Of a stretch of DNA of 43,424 nucleotides, positions 33,643-41,488 are shown in pieces; position 1 is the stretch's first letter; every line of letters begins with the position of its first letter. The notes beneath the pieces were generated by a model, which did not search any database, had not been told where the DNA came from, and saw only the letters and a list, made by a program, of their open reading frames with translations. Made by a program: the position numbers and the translations under genes. Source of the DNA: Sulfobacillus harzensis (GTDB taxonomy: Bacteria > Bacillota > Sulfobacillia > Sulfobacillales > Sulfobacillaceae); the NCBI RefSeq assembly GCF_012933365.1, contig NZ_JABBVZ010000027.1, positions 1-43,424 on the forward strand, read 5' to 3'.

Positions 33643-34341
33643 TTATCCGGGACGAGAATCGCTCGTTTTATCACGCTGCAATTGGTTTTGAGCAATCTGT
33701 CGCCGGTTATCGGAATTTACGGGATTAACAATGCGGATACCGGATTTTTCTAAAATGCCAAGATCTAAGATCCAGTTCCATCGATTGCGTTCCTGCCACA
33801 CGTTAAACGCTTGTTGAATATGGTGTCGTGCTTCTGTTTCGGACCAATGATTGACCGCCATCAAGTGGTGCAAGGCTTGATCTGTGCGTCCTGTGACATT
33901 GGCATAACCAAAATGTGTGCTCAGGTGACAATCGGGGCACAGGGCAACTAGCCGTTTCAGCGTTTGTACACGGCGTCCTGAATCATAATCCCATCGTTCG
34001 TGAGCGTGCAAAGAGCCTCGAGTTCCGCAGGCTTCACAACGGTAACCGGCCCGGTGATAGACATAGCGACGTACGCGATCCCAATCGCGAGGATCGACAG
34101 CTGATCGGACATTGGTGAACCAGCACGATTCTGGAATCAAGTCGACAAAAAGGCCCGATCCAAACGAGCGATCTTCACCGGGTAATGGATTTGGCAAAGG
34201 GGTTTCAGCTGCCCATATTTGCAGAGCAGGAGACTGAGGATCGGAAACATACCAGGATTTCACGACAGGATCCCAACGCGCGCCAAGAGTCTTGGCCCGC
34301 TCGCGGTCAGCGTATGGAACAGCAAGATACAGTTTGGGCAT
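33643..34341 (-). CDS. HNH endonuclease with N-terminal DUF5710-like domain
   Basis: A 232-residue two-part protein. Residues 1-35 (KLYLAVPYADRERAKTLGARW, then SWYV) match the short DUF5710 module found at the ends of many DNA-metabolism proteins, such as primases, of mobile elements. Residues about 95-150 hold an HNH domain: YRCEACGTRGSLHAHERW and LVALCPDCHLSTH. A helical tail follows. GCGAGGTGA precedes the ATG by 7 bp. It likely nicks DNA, perhaps in homing or packaging. Confidence 0.8.
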   Translation of the reverse strand: MPKLYLAVPYADRERAKTLGARWDPVVKSWYVSDPQSPALQIWAAETPLPNPLPGEDRSFGSGLFVDLIPESCWFTNVRSAVDPRDWDRVRRYVYHRAGYRCEACGTRGSLHAHERWDYDSGRRVQTLKRLVALCPDCHLSTHFGYANVTGRTDQALHHLMAVNHWSETEARHHIQQAFNVWQERNRWNWILDLGILEKSGIRIVNPVNSDNRRQIAQNQLQRDKTSDSRPG

Positions 34342-34402
34342 AAACGGTCACCTCGCTAGTAAGATATTTCGCTACACGTTCAGGTCTGATGAAGTGAGGC
34401 CC

Positions 34403-34741
34403 CTTTTACTCCATAGAATAGGTTTCGGATGATTATTCCTCACGTGGTGGGCGTTCCTGAATTTCGACCACTTTCACTCCACTCTTTCACTCCACAGCAA
34501 AGGGTTCCGATGACTGTTGCCGATCGCGGACGCGATGCAACTGAAGCATATTAGCCTTTCACTCCACTCTTTTACTTCACTGAAAGGAATCGCATGAGTG
34601 TGCCCTCAAGGGAACCGTGGGATTCACCTCTATTCTTTCACTCCACAGAAGAGGTTTCGGATGATTGTTTCCGTGGGCGGGCTGGGGCGTGAGCAAAAAG
34701 CCCTCCGCTTTCACTCCACAGAAGAGGTTTCGGATGATTGT
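34403..34741 (-). CRISPR. short decaying CRISPR-like array, no cas genes
   Basis: Repeats of 34 bp stand at 34708-34741 and 34635-34668 (identical), then degenerate copies at 34569-34601 (about 7 mismatches and one deletion), 34484-34517 (5 mismatches) and 34403-34436 (4 mismatches). Gaps between them are 33-51 bp and unlike each other. Read on the minus strand the repeat ends GTGGAGTGAAAG, the type of 3' end from which Cas6 makes an 8-base crRNA tag. Decay at one end only is normal for the leader-distal end, so the leader would lie above 34741. Two degenerate repeats have an extra 13-bp piece (CTTTCACTCCACT at 34471 and 34556). No cas gene is in the window. Confidence 0.7.
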
Positions 34742-34788
34742 GCCTCTATCCTGTTCGCCTCGCTCGGAGAGCGGGGGTTGAGGGCCAC

Positions 34789-34912
34789 TTGCGCGAACCT
34801 TCACGGGGCCGCCCCATCGATCCGCGGATTTTGCCCATGCGATCTCGGACAGTGCGGCCCCGCGCGGCGCGCGAACCCCCGGGGTTTAACCGACCGCTTG
34901 AGGTTCGCGCAA
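34789..34912. repeat. nested inverted repeats, possible structured RNA or origin
   Basis: TTGCGCGAACCT (34789-34800) is exactly inverted at 34901-34912, enclosing a second exact pair GGGGCCGC (34805-34812) and GCGGCCCC (34854-34861), plus AACCCC-C-GGGGTT near 34875-34887. The 124-base unit fills the space between the CRISPR-like array and the gene at 34924. It could be a structured RNA, a plasmid origin, or the array leader region. Confidence 0.45.
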
Positions 34913-34923
34913 CACCTCCTCCC

Positions 34924-35817
34924 CTACTCCACCAACGCGCTCCGCACCGCCTGACGCGCGATGGCGATCTGGGTGGTCAGGTTGTCGAGCTGTTCGCCGA
35001 AGAGACCCGAGTAGCGCTGCACCCGCGAGTCCAATTCCTTCAGCTGTTGGACCAGCTTGGCCTGACTCGCCGTGGACGGCGTTTTCCCGGCCTTCTTGGC
35101 GTCTTGTACGCTTTTCAACAGCGCCGCCGTCTTCCGGGTGACCTCGTCGTCCAGACTCTGCGTCAACGTGCCAATGACGTCGGCGGAGCGTGTCAGCGGC
35201 ATCGACCAGACGTGAATCCCGAGATCGTTCTGGGCCTGGTTTAAGGCGTCAATCAAGCCCACCGCGGTTTCCGGGATGAACTGCATCGGACCCGCGTGTG
35301 CCATCTGCAATGCGCCCACGCCCGAGAACCAACCGCGAATCTGACGACGTCGGTCACCAGCGGTGAAGGTGCGTTGGGCAGTGTCCACGAACTCCGGTAG
35401 CCGCGACAGGGCATCGTCTTGCTCCGAGGTCATCTGGTCCAAGCGCTGAATGCTGATGATGTCGTGCTTCGTGTCCCGCGCGATGGCTGCCAAAGGCCGG
35501 AAGTGAACCTGTCCACCGCTCACGGTTTCTTCGATCCAGTGGTGTACGGTGCGGCCGCGCTCCCGCTCGACGCGACGGATGAGGGTCCGACCCGGAGCTG
35601 CTGCTTGCATGGACCGCAGGCCGCGCAAGTACGCCGTCGTGGCGGGAATGCCCTTCGGAGCGCCGTACGCGGTCAGGCCTGCACGCATCAACCCTTGCAG
35701 CCACTGCTGTTGGTCCACCAGCCCTTCGTCCACCGTGAACCACGCCAACCGCCCGACGTTCGGGTGAGACGCCAACAACTGCGCCATCAAATCGTCTTGG
35801 TGAATTGCATCCGTCAT
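34924..35817 (-). CDS. hypothetical phage/plasmid-type protein with coiled coil
   Basis: A 297-residue protein without a motif I can name. The first 90 residues are alpha/beta (LLASHPNVGRLAWFTVDEGLV), the middle is mixed (VSGGQVHFRPLAAIARDTKHDII), and residues about 220-290 form a long helical or coiled-coil stretch (TRKTAALLKSVQDAKKAGK; LVQQLKELDSRVQRYSGLF). ATG 35817 lies 10 bp after AAAGGAG. It may be a structural or DNA-handling protein of the element. Confidence 0.6.
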   Translation of the reverse strand: MTDAIHQDDLMAQLLASHPNVGRLAWFTVDEGLVDQQQWLQGLMRAGLTAYGAPKGIPATTAYLRGLRSMQAAAPGRTLIRRVERERGRTVHHWIEETVSGGQVHFRPLAAIARDTKHDIISIQRLDQMTSEQDDALSRLPEFVDTAQRTFTAGDRRRQIRGWFSGVGALQMAHAGPMQFIPETAVGLIDALNQAQNDLGIHVWSMPLTRSADVIGTLTQSLDDEVTRKTAALLKSVQDAKKAGKTPSTASQAKLVQQLKELDSRVQRYSGLFGEQLDNLTTQIAIARQAVRSALVE

Positions 35818-35852
35818 GGACAATCATCTCCTTTCAAGATGGCGACAAAGAT

Positions 35853-35874
35853 GCCCGCGCCGGAGGACGCGGGC
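35853..35874. terminator. G+C-rich hairpin with CCGGAGGA loop
   Basis: GCCCGCG-CCGGAGGA-CGCGGGC, 7-bp stem, lies 36 bp before the gene that starts at 35817; CTTTCGATTTC follows on the plus strand. Its loop matches the hairpin at 38369. It may be a weak terminator or attenuator. Confidence 0.5.
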
Positions 35875-36006
35875 CTTTCGATTTCAGACGTGACGTTGGG
35901 TGCGGAGGACCCGGGTTAGCAGGCACAAATCGGACGAAAAGCTCATCGTTCGTTCTATGTCACTAGCTCCTTCCTGAGACGCAGACAGCCTTGCAGTCCC
36001 CCGGGG

Positions 36007-36162
36007 CTACCTCTTGGTGACTACCTGTTCGCTCAACCGCTGTGTGGTAAAGGCGCTCGGCGTAATCGGTAGCCGCTGCCGCATCGCTGCCATCCGCCGC
36101 AGCAAAGGCCGACACGGACCCTGCCCGCACCAGTCGGCGAACTCACTCTCGGTCCTGGGCAT
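36007..36162 (-). CDS. possible small protein after the repeat protein
   Basis: A 51-codon frame from ATG 36162, overlapping the end of the larger gene by 20 bp (MPRTESEFADWCGQGPCRP ...). It has no clear ribosome binding site, but the overlap would allow coupling, and it fills part of an otherwise empty 325-bp gap (35818-36142). Existence is doubtful. Confidence 0.3.
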   Translation of the reverse strand: MPRTESEFADWCGQGPCRPLLRRMAAMRQRLPITPSAFTTQRLSEQVVTKR

Positions 36163-37735
36163 TCCACCCGTGATCTGTCGCGTAAAGGCGGTGGCGAAGC
36201 GCGCGGACCATGTCGCGATCCGGGACGGCCCTGCCGGGCCGATCATCCACGGACCCGACGGCCACCGCCGTTCGGTCACGCAGATCCCGAAGCGCCGCGT
36301 GGGTCATTGCATAGTCGCGGCCCAAGGTCTTCACCACATGCCGTAGCGACTCACCGGTAGCCAATGATTCAAGGACTGGACGAAGCTCCTCGGGAAACGG
36401 AGCCCGGCCGTCCAGCAGCGCCCGGGCCCAGGCCACCCATACCGGCCGCCGCTGAGCCACGGCATGCAGGCGCTTGAGCCGCCGGCGGACAATAGTCGGA
36501 TCGATCCCCTGTTGAGCGGCATAGACGCCCGGGGACCCGGCTCGTAGGAGCTCATCGACCCACCGGTAGTCCGCGTCCGTCCAGAGAATCGGGTGACGCT
36601 CGGCATCCTCGGCCAACCGCCGCAGCGAGGCGGCAATAACCGGCGGTTGAAGCACTTGGCGTACCAGCTGCAGCACCTCCCGAGCCGACAGCCCGGTTGC
36701 GTTGATAATAGCCGTTAAGGGCTCCCCGTCCTGCATGGCCTCTACGATCGTGCGAGTCGTGGGGTCGACCAGTTGGCGGGTATCGAGCGTTTGAACGGCA
36801 TCATAGAGATCCGCGGTGTTTTGAGATTCGGTCACGCCCCGCTGGAGGCTTTGTCGGACCCATTCCTGCGTGACCCCGGCACGGGCCCCAATCGCCGCAA
36901 GTGTGGCTCCGTCTCGATAGGCCGCCATCCAAGACCGCCGCGGTTCGGCGACATACCGCAAGTCGATGGTCATCAACCGGTGCTGCAACGGGGTGCGCCG
37001 TCGCGTAGGGTGGAGGACTTTCCACACCGTAGCGGCTGAGGCGGGCCGGTCCTCCCACGCATCCCACTCTTGTTGGGTCGGCGGGTGGCCCAACCGCTGG
37101 GTCAGGTTGTCAAAGGCCCGCTGCCATTCGGCGTGCGCGATCCGCGACTGCCGTTGGGCGTCGGTTTCGATGCGAAGACCAGCGGCTTGAACCGCCTTGG
37201 TGTAAGACCCCCAGTAGTGGGCAATGGTGCGGAGCATCGGTTGGTAGGCCTGGCGACTCCAATCGTTGACGCCCATAATCGTGCCGTCGGACCGGGCGTG
37301 CGCCCGCAAGGCATCCAAGACCGCTGAGGGGTTCCAGGTACCGCGCGGCGCAAAGCGCCGGCGGTTCGGAGGAGGTGAGAACCCAGCAGCCTCCCAGGCC
37401 TCCCGCCAATGAGAGAAGTGCTGCAACACAATCGCAACGTCGGGACGATGATGCCCGGTTTTCCATTCCTCGGTCGTGAGCCATCGCCCATATCGCGATC
37501 CCACCGCGCGGAATTCCGCGACAATGGTGTCGCGCGTCCAGCGCCGCACCCGGGACGGTCGTTCGTAGCCTGCCATGGCCCATGCCTCGACCCAGCTACC
37601 GCAGGTGTTGATGATAGTTTCGGTGCTGGGACGGCGTTTGGCGGTTTCCCACGCGCGTTTCGTCCAATATCCCCGTTCCCGTCCCGCCTCACGCAAGACG
37701 GCCAGCACTGCCTCTAGGGTCCATTTGCGAGACAT
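36143..37735 (-). CDS. large DNA-binding protein with homing-endonuclease-type HNH_repeat units
   Basis: A 530-residue protein. The N-terminal 215 residues hold at least three, perhaps four, units of about 50 residues of the kind 'helix ... GSW.eA...AG': CGSWVEAWAMAGY, HFSHWREAWEAAGF, YWGSYTKAVQAAGL. This is the repeat found beside homing endonucleases that works as a DNA-binding helix-turn-helix. The second half has sigma-like HTH pieces (GATLAAIGARAGVTQEWVRQSL; SAREVLQLVRQV). No nuclease motif is seen. AAAGGA lies 9 bp before ATG 37735. It is probably a sequence-specific DNA-binding protein of the element. Confidence 0.65.
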   Translation of the reverse strand: MSRKWTLEAVLAVLREAGRERGYWTKRAWETAKRRPSTETIINTCGSWVEAWAMAGYERPSRVRRWTRDTIVAEFRAVGSRYGRWLTTEEWKTGHHRPDVAIVLQHFSHWREAWEAAGFSPPPNRRRFAPRGTWNPSAVLDALRAHARSDGTIMGVNDWSRQAYQPMLRTIAHYWGSYTKAVQAAGLRIETDAQRQSRIAHAEWQRAFDNLTQRLGHPPTQQEWDAWEDRPASAATVWKVLHPTRRRTPLQHRLMTIDLRYVAEPRRSWMAAYRDGATLAAIGARAGVTQEWVRQSLQRGVTESQNTADLYDAVQTLDTRQLVDPTTRTIVEAMQDGEPLTAIINATGLSAREVLQLVRQVLQPPVIAASLRRLAEDAERHPILWTDADYRWVDELLRAGSPGVYAAQQGIDPTIVRRRLKRLHAVAQRRPVWVAWARALLDGRAPFPEELRPVLESLATGESLRHVVKTLGRDYAMTHAALRDLRDRTAVAVGSVDDRPGRAVPDRDMVRALRHRLYATDHGWNAQDRE

Positions 37736-37740
37736 CGGCA

Positions 37741-38235
37741 TCAGTCCTTTCGAGGAGAATTGTCGGGGCCTAATCCGTACAGGACTTCCTCGTGCAGACG
37801 CGCCTCGGCCCAGTGGGCAAATGGCGCTTGACACACATCGCAGGACCAGAGCTTCACACCCCAGGCATCAGCCAAGCGGTCACCCACGGTGGGATCGGTG
37901 TTCGCGCCATGCACAATCATGGCCAAGAGCGTGCGTATCTTCTCGTAGTCACGGGTCATGTCTTCCATCGCGACCGACTCAGGATGCCGAACGGTTACGG
38001 CAAAACGGGTCTTGTGCAAATCCGTGACTTGAAAGATGCGCCCGTTGGAACACGGAGATTCACCGACCAAAAGAGGCTCTCCGGCCTCTTCCGACCACGA
38101 GGCTTGGCGGCCGGCAAGGACCGAGACGGCGGTGTTGATGAGCACGGTCTGGGCCAGGGTACTGTCCGTGACGTCGGCATTGCGCGCTTCGGCCCACGAA
38201 AGCGTTGGTAGGTCTCGTTCTTCGAAGGAATCCAC
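37741..38235 (-). CDS. hypothetical protein with C-terminal zinc-finger-like motif
   Basis: A 164-residue protein. The main body (AVSVLAGRQASWSEEAGEP, FAVTVRHPESVAMEDMTRDY) is unknown. Near the C-terminus CDVCQAPFAHWAEARLHEEV resembles half of a C2H2 finger (Cys pair and one His). Its stop lies 5 bp before the ATG of the repeat protein, so the two are one transcript. Confidence 0.6.
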   Translation of the reverse strand: MDSFEERDLPTLSWAEARNADVTDSTLAQTVLINTAVSVLAGRQASWSEEAGEPLLVGESPCSNGRIFQVTDLHKTRFAVTVRHPESVAMEDMTRDYEKIRTLLAMIVHGANTDPTVGDRLADAWGVKLWSCDVCQAPFAHWAEARLHEEVLYGLGPDNSPRKD

Positions 38236-38361
38236 GGCTTATCGAATCCTTTCATGGCAAAGGTTGGCGGATGCCGCTGCTTACGAGGACAGTTGGGCCC
38301 GTCCATAGATGGCGCGGCGCGACACCCAACCGTTGGGACGGCCGCGCGCGTTTAGTACGGT

Positions 38362-38388
38362 AAAAAATACCCCGCCGGAGGACGGGGT
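38362..38388 (-). terminator. hairpin followed by T-run on the minus strand
   Basis: Minus strand CCCCGTC-CTCC-GGCGGGG (7 pairs, one G-U) then TATTTTTT. No minus-strand gene ends just before it, since the next gene upstream (38535-39533) is on the plus strand; it may guard against antisense transcripts. The 299-bp gap 38236-38534 also holds an inverted pair GTCACC/GGTGAC (38459-38479). Confidence 0.75.
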
Positions 38389-38534
38389 CAATCGTAGAGC
38401 GTTGCGGGACCCCGGAAGGCCCCCGCGGGATACGAGATCATCCTCTTTCTACGGGTATGTCACCGCTAAACCTGGTGACGAAGACGATGACCATGCGATA
38501 CTGAAGTCAGATATCAAAGGGATGTGATGACACC

Positions 38535-39533
38535 ATGGCCAGTTCAACCGACGTTGCATCGGAGAGTCTGACTCTGCAGCAAGTGGTGACGGTAATTAAC
38601 CAATCCGTCGTCGTCGCGCTCAACATTAAACTGATTGAGCGGACGCGTCGGATCCGGGCGGAACTCAAAGATTTAAGCCGCGATTACGGCCAGTGGACGT
38701 ATGGCACCTTGCGGGACGGAGACTTTACGTGCGGCGTCCGCCTTCCTTCAGCGCTGGCCCAAAGGTTGACACCGGGGCAGGTTGGGTGGTGGACGGGAAC
38801 ATTTGAAGCGGTCGCCCGGCGCGAAGATGCCCGTGGGCGGATGAGTCAATATGACGCATGGCGGTTTGTCGCCAGCGACTTTGAAGCCGAGGGCGTGAGC
38901 GAACACCGCACTCGACTCCATCAAGCCGAACAGGAACTAACCCAGGAAGGCATCCTGCCTCACGTGGCACGTGCTTGGCGAGATGATCCGCTACCATGGC
39001 GCATCGGGCTCATCGGCCAGCCGGACACGAAAGGGTGGGAGGACGTGGAAGCGAAATTAGCCGGCGCGACACAGATTGATCTCCATCGAATTCCCGTCAA
39101 GATCAGTCAAGTCAACAGCATTGTTGAGGGCATCCACCGCGCCAATCAAGAATCCCTCCACGCTCTCTTGCTCGTCCGTGGCGGCGGGGACTTGGAAACC
39201 TTCGATCAACCGGCCATCGTGCGGGCGCTGGCAACCAGCCAGGTCTACACCATTGCCGGGATTGGGCACGCCACGGACAATGTGCTGGTAAACGCGGCCG
39301 TAGACCGCGCTGCGACCACCCCCACGGATGCGGCGCTCTATGTGTTGGGACAGCTGGAGGCGCGTCAAAAGCGCGAGACCACGGAAGACCTTCGCCAGCA
39401 AAACCGGATGTTGCAGCAGCAACTAGCGGAACTCACAACCCGTCGACAACGCAACCCTTGGATGATCATCACTCTGGTCGTCGCCATCGCAGCGGTCGTC
39501 GCCGTTGTGGTGTTGGTGGGCAGCGGCCGCTAA
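38535..39533 (+). CDS. XseA-like (exonuclease VII large subunit) protein with membrane anchor
   Basis: A 332-residue protein similar to the middle of exonuclease VII large subunit. The N-terminal region (about 15-115) may be the OB-fold, with YGTLRDGDFTCGVRLP. The catalytic-type domain shows WRIGLIGQPDTKGWEDV, LLLVRGGGDLETFDQPAIVRAL (XseA: RGGGS.EDL..FN), IAGIGHATDNVLVNAAVDRAATTPTDAA (XseA: VGHE.D....D..AD.RA.TP..AA). The usual long coiled-coil tail (XseA is about 450 residues) is cut to about 30 residues and replaced by a membrane segment (residues 309-328). No XseB partner is near. It ends 4 bp inside the converging kinase-like gene. Confidence 0.75.
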   Translation: MASSTDVASESLTLQQVVTVINQSVVVALNIKLIERTRRIRAELKDLSRDYGQWTYGTLRDGDFTCGVRLPSALAQRLTPGQVGWWTGTFEAVARREDARGRMSQYDAWRFVASDFEAEGVSEHRTRLHQAEQELTQEGILPHVARAWRDDPLPWRIGLIGQPDTKGWEDVEAKLAGATQIDLHRIPVKISQVNSIVEGIHRANQESLHALLLVRGGGDLETFDQPAIVRALATSQVYTIAGIGHATDNVLVNAAVDRAATTPTDAALYVLGQLEARQKRETTEDLRQQNRMLQQQLAELTTRRQRNPWMIITLVVAIAAVVAVVVLVGSGR

Positions 39534-40141
39534 GCGGACGGCCCCGTGACTTCGGAAGTAATGCGTTTCGGAACCATTCCGGCCCGGCTTGTGGTCCACT
39601 CGCGCAATCGAGGCCATGTTTCGGATGTCGGTCCGCCGTTGTCCCAAACCCAGTCCGCGAACTCGCGCAGCAACCGCACTTCTTGTTCCGTGCGATGCTG
39701 CCCCGCGTCTTCGCCCAACACGGCCCCGTCCCGCTCGCGAAGTCGTTGCATACGAATGGCGTCGGGCGTTTGGCAATAAACCAGCAGAGCCTCCGGCCAG
39801 AGCGTTCGAAACCGCGTCCACTCGCTCCAGAGCCGCACGTCGGGCACCACCACCGCTGGGGCATCGGACTCCGCCCGCGCAACCAAGGCATTCACCAGCG
39901 CATCGCGATCCATCGTGCGGAAGGCATCCCCTACGATTTGCTTGGCGCGGCGCCGCACGGTGCCGGGGTCCACACCTTCGCCGATCAAACGATTCATCAT
40001 ATCCTGCCAGGCGGGCGTGTCCAGTGTGGCCAGGATGGGATCCGCCAAGCGGTGAATGGCGAGGCCAAAGGTGCCGGCTAACATCCGCGCGGCGGTATTC
40101 TTGCCGGAGCCCGCAGGACCTGCGAGCAAAATGGGTTGCAT
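39530..40141 (-). CDS. P-loop deoxynucleotide monophosphate kinase-like protein
   Basis: A 203-residue ATPase with Walker A GPAGSGKNT (residues 8-16), LADPILATLD after it, and VVVPDVRLWSEW and LVYCQTPDAIRMQRLRERDG in the later part, the set typical of phage deoxynucleoside monophosphate kinases and related adenylate-kinase-like proteins. It would phosphorylate dNMPs for DNA synthesis and fits with the dUTPase in this block. ATG 40141 is 7 bp after AGGAGG. Confidence 0.75.
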   Translation of the reverse strand: MQPILLAGPAGSGKNTAARMLAGTFGLAIHRLADPILATLDTPAWQDMMNRLIGEGVDPGTVRRRAKQIVGDAFRTMDRDALVNALVARAESDAPAVVVPDVRLWSEWTRFRTLWPEALLVYCQTPDAIRMQRLRERDGAVLGEDAGQHRTEQEVRLLREFADWVWDNGGPTSETWPRLREWTTSRAGMVPKRITSEVTGPSA

Positions 40142-40161
40142 ACACACTCCTCCTGTTTCGC

Positions 40162-40193
40162 AAAAAAGAGACAACCCCAGCTGGTAGCCGGGG
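40162..40193 (-). terminator. rho-independent terminator after the Fic gene
   Basis: Minus strand CCCCGGCT-ACC-AGCTGGGG (8 pairs, one G-U) then TTGTCTCTTTTTT. It lies 16 bp beyond the Fic stop. Confidence 0.85.
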
Positions 40194-40208
40194 CTCTGGA
40201 CGGTCAGG

Positions 40209-40523
40209 CTACAAACGTGGGCCCCGTGGGGCCTCCGGGTTTGGGGCGATTCGCAGGACCTCTTCATAGATCCCAAGTGTCCGGCCGATGCCCTGGGCTA
40301 CCACGTCCACGATCGGCTGAGCATCCCCCCCATCGGCCGCCTGAAGCGCCGCGTCATAGCGCGGTCGGTCGGCGGGATCCAACAACGCCGGGGGATAGCG
40401 ATGGCGCATCAACCAGAGGTTGAGCAACAATCGACCGGTTCGCCCATTACCGTCAACGAACGGATGAATTTTCATCAAAGCCGCGTGCATTTCGGCGCCG
40501 ACCACCACGGGATGCGCCGTCAA
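40209..40523 (-). CDS. Fic-domain AMP-transferase core, N-terminally short
   Basis: A 104-residue protein carrying the Fic motif HPFVDGNGRTGRLLLNLWL (HxFxDGNGRxxR with the catalytic His and the phosphate-binding DGN) and the preceding HPVVVGAEMHAALMKI helix. Full Fic proteins (about 190-350 residues) have more helices before the motif; here a stop codon lies only 5 codons upstream, so the N-terminus is missing. No inhibitory helix is visible either side. It may be a broken gene or a minimal Fic fragment. It shares its strand and spacing with the membrane protein gene before it. Confidence 0.65.
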   Translation of the reverse strand: MTAHPVVVGAEMHAALMKIHPFVDGNGRTGRLLLNLWLMRHRYPPALLDPADRPRYDAALQAADGGDAQPIVDVVAQGIGRTLGIYEEVLRIAPNPEAPRGPRL

Positions 40524-40540
40524 GTGGGGCTTTCAAGGGA

Positions 40541-40867
40541 TTACCGTTTGGCGCGATCTTGGCGTGGGAAAAGGTGACGAACGACGATGTGTGCGAGTCC
40601 GACGATTTGGCCAAAGACCGTGACAAAAAAGGCATCGGCAATGGCCGCGCTCAAATGAAGCCATCGCAAACCGACGCCAAATAAAGCCACAAGTGATGCC
40701 GCTGCTTCGACGCCTAATCCGATGAGAATGCCTTTGGCGTACCACTCGCGCAAGGACACGTTTTGTTCGGCACGCTGAGCTTCGGTGAGACGTAAACGCT
40801 CTTCTATGATTTGCGGCCGACCAAGAAACGGATCGCGTGGCGGAGGATTTATTGGAGGTTGGCCCAT
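40541..40867 (-). CDS. small membrane protein
   Basis: A 108-residue protein with two predicted membrane helices (GILIGLGVEAAASLVALFGV and the LSAAIADAFFVTVFGQIVGLAHIVV region), a Pro-rich N-terminus and basic tail (RQDRAKR). The ATG lies inside the last codons of the ImmA-like gene, so it is co-translated with it. Such pairs suggest that the protease acts on or near the membrane protein, but the function is unknown. Confidence 0.6.
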   Translation of the reverse strand: MGQPPINPPPRDPFLGRPQIIEERLRLTEAQRAEQNVSLREWYAKGILIGLGVEAAASLVALFGVGLRWLHLSAAIADAFFVTVFGQIVGLAHIVVRHLFPRQDRAKR

Positions 40868-41400
40868 GTGCGGCGCTCCATTTCTTCGAGTCGAATCCGC
40901 ATCGCGCTGATGGAGACCTCACACGCCTCGGCAAAGGCGGCCACGGGCCAATCCGGATGGGCCAGCCGCAAGGCATCCACCCACGGCCAGGGCATCAGCA
41001 GCGCGGCCGCGAACCGATTGGCTTCACGTTCTTTCTCCGACCCGTCCCACGCGGCATCACGACGCCACTCGACGAGTTCGACATCGACGAGATTCTGGGG
41101 TTCAGACCACGCGTCACCGGGCGCCATGTGAAGAATCCAATGGCCGAGTTCATGCGCGACGGTAAAACGCTGGCGCACCGCCGATTCGAACTGATTGATC
41201 CAAATCGTCCCGCCATCGGCCGATTTCTGAATCGCGCCCGAAATGCGTGGATCTGCGAAGCGAGCATCATAAACGGGGATGCCCAACGCGTGGGCTACGG
41301 CAATCACATCGACGGGCAGATGCGATTGCCCGGCGTCGCGCAGCACGCGCAACGCCTTGGCTTCGATGTCTGACGTTCGACGCGCGTCTATGTGCCACAC
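40849..41400 (-). CDS. ImmA/IrrE-family metallo-endopeptidase
   Basis: A 183-residue zinc protease. The HExxH motif is in VAHELGHWILH (about residues 79-89), with a later Glu in EREANRFAAALLMP as third ligand, and a helix-turn-helix-like end (PVAAFAEACEVSISAMRIRL). ImmA in ICEBs1 cleaves the element's repressor ImmR upon DNA damage or quorum cues, turning transfer on. No XRE repressor is directly adjacent; the one at 32353 is the nearest candidate. Confidence 0.85.
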   Translation of the reverse strand: MWHIDARRTSDIEAKALRVLRDAGQSHLPVDVIAVAHALGIPVYDARFADPRISGAIQKSADGGTIWINQFESAVRQRFTVAHELGHWILHMAPGDAWSEPQNLVDVELVEWRRDAAWDGSEKEREANRFAAALLMPWPWVDALRLAHPDWPVAAFAEACEVSISAMRIRLEEMERRTWANLQ

Positions 41401-41488
41401 CTCCTTTTGATCATCATTGTAGCGGATGGGGTACGAAAATTGCAGTAGGGACGGTCACTGGTCGTGACCGGGCACCACCCGTGATCCG

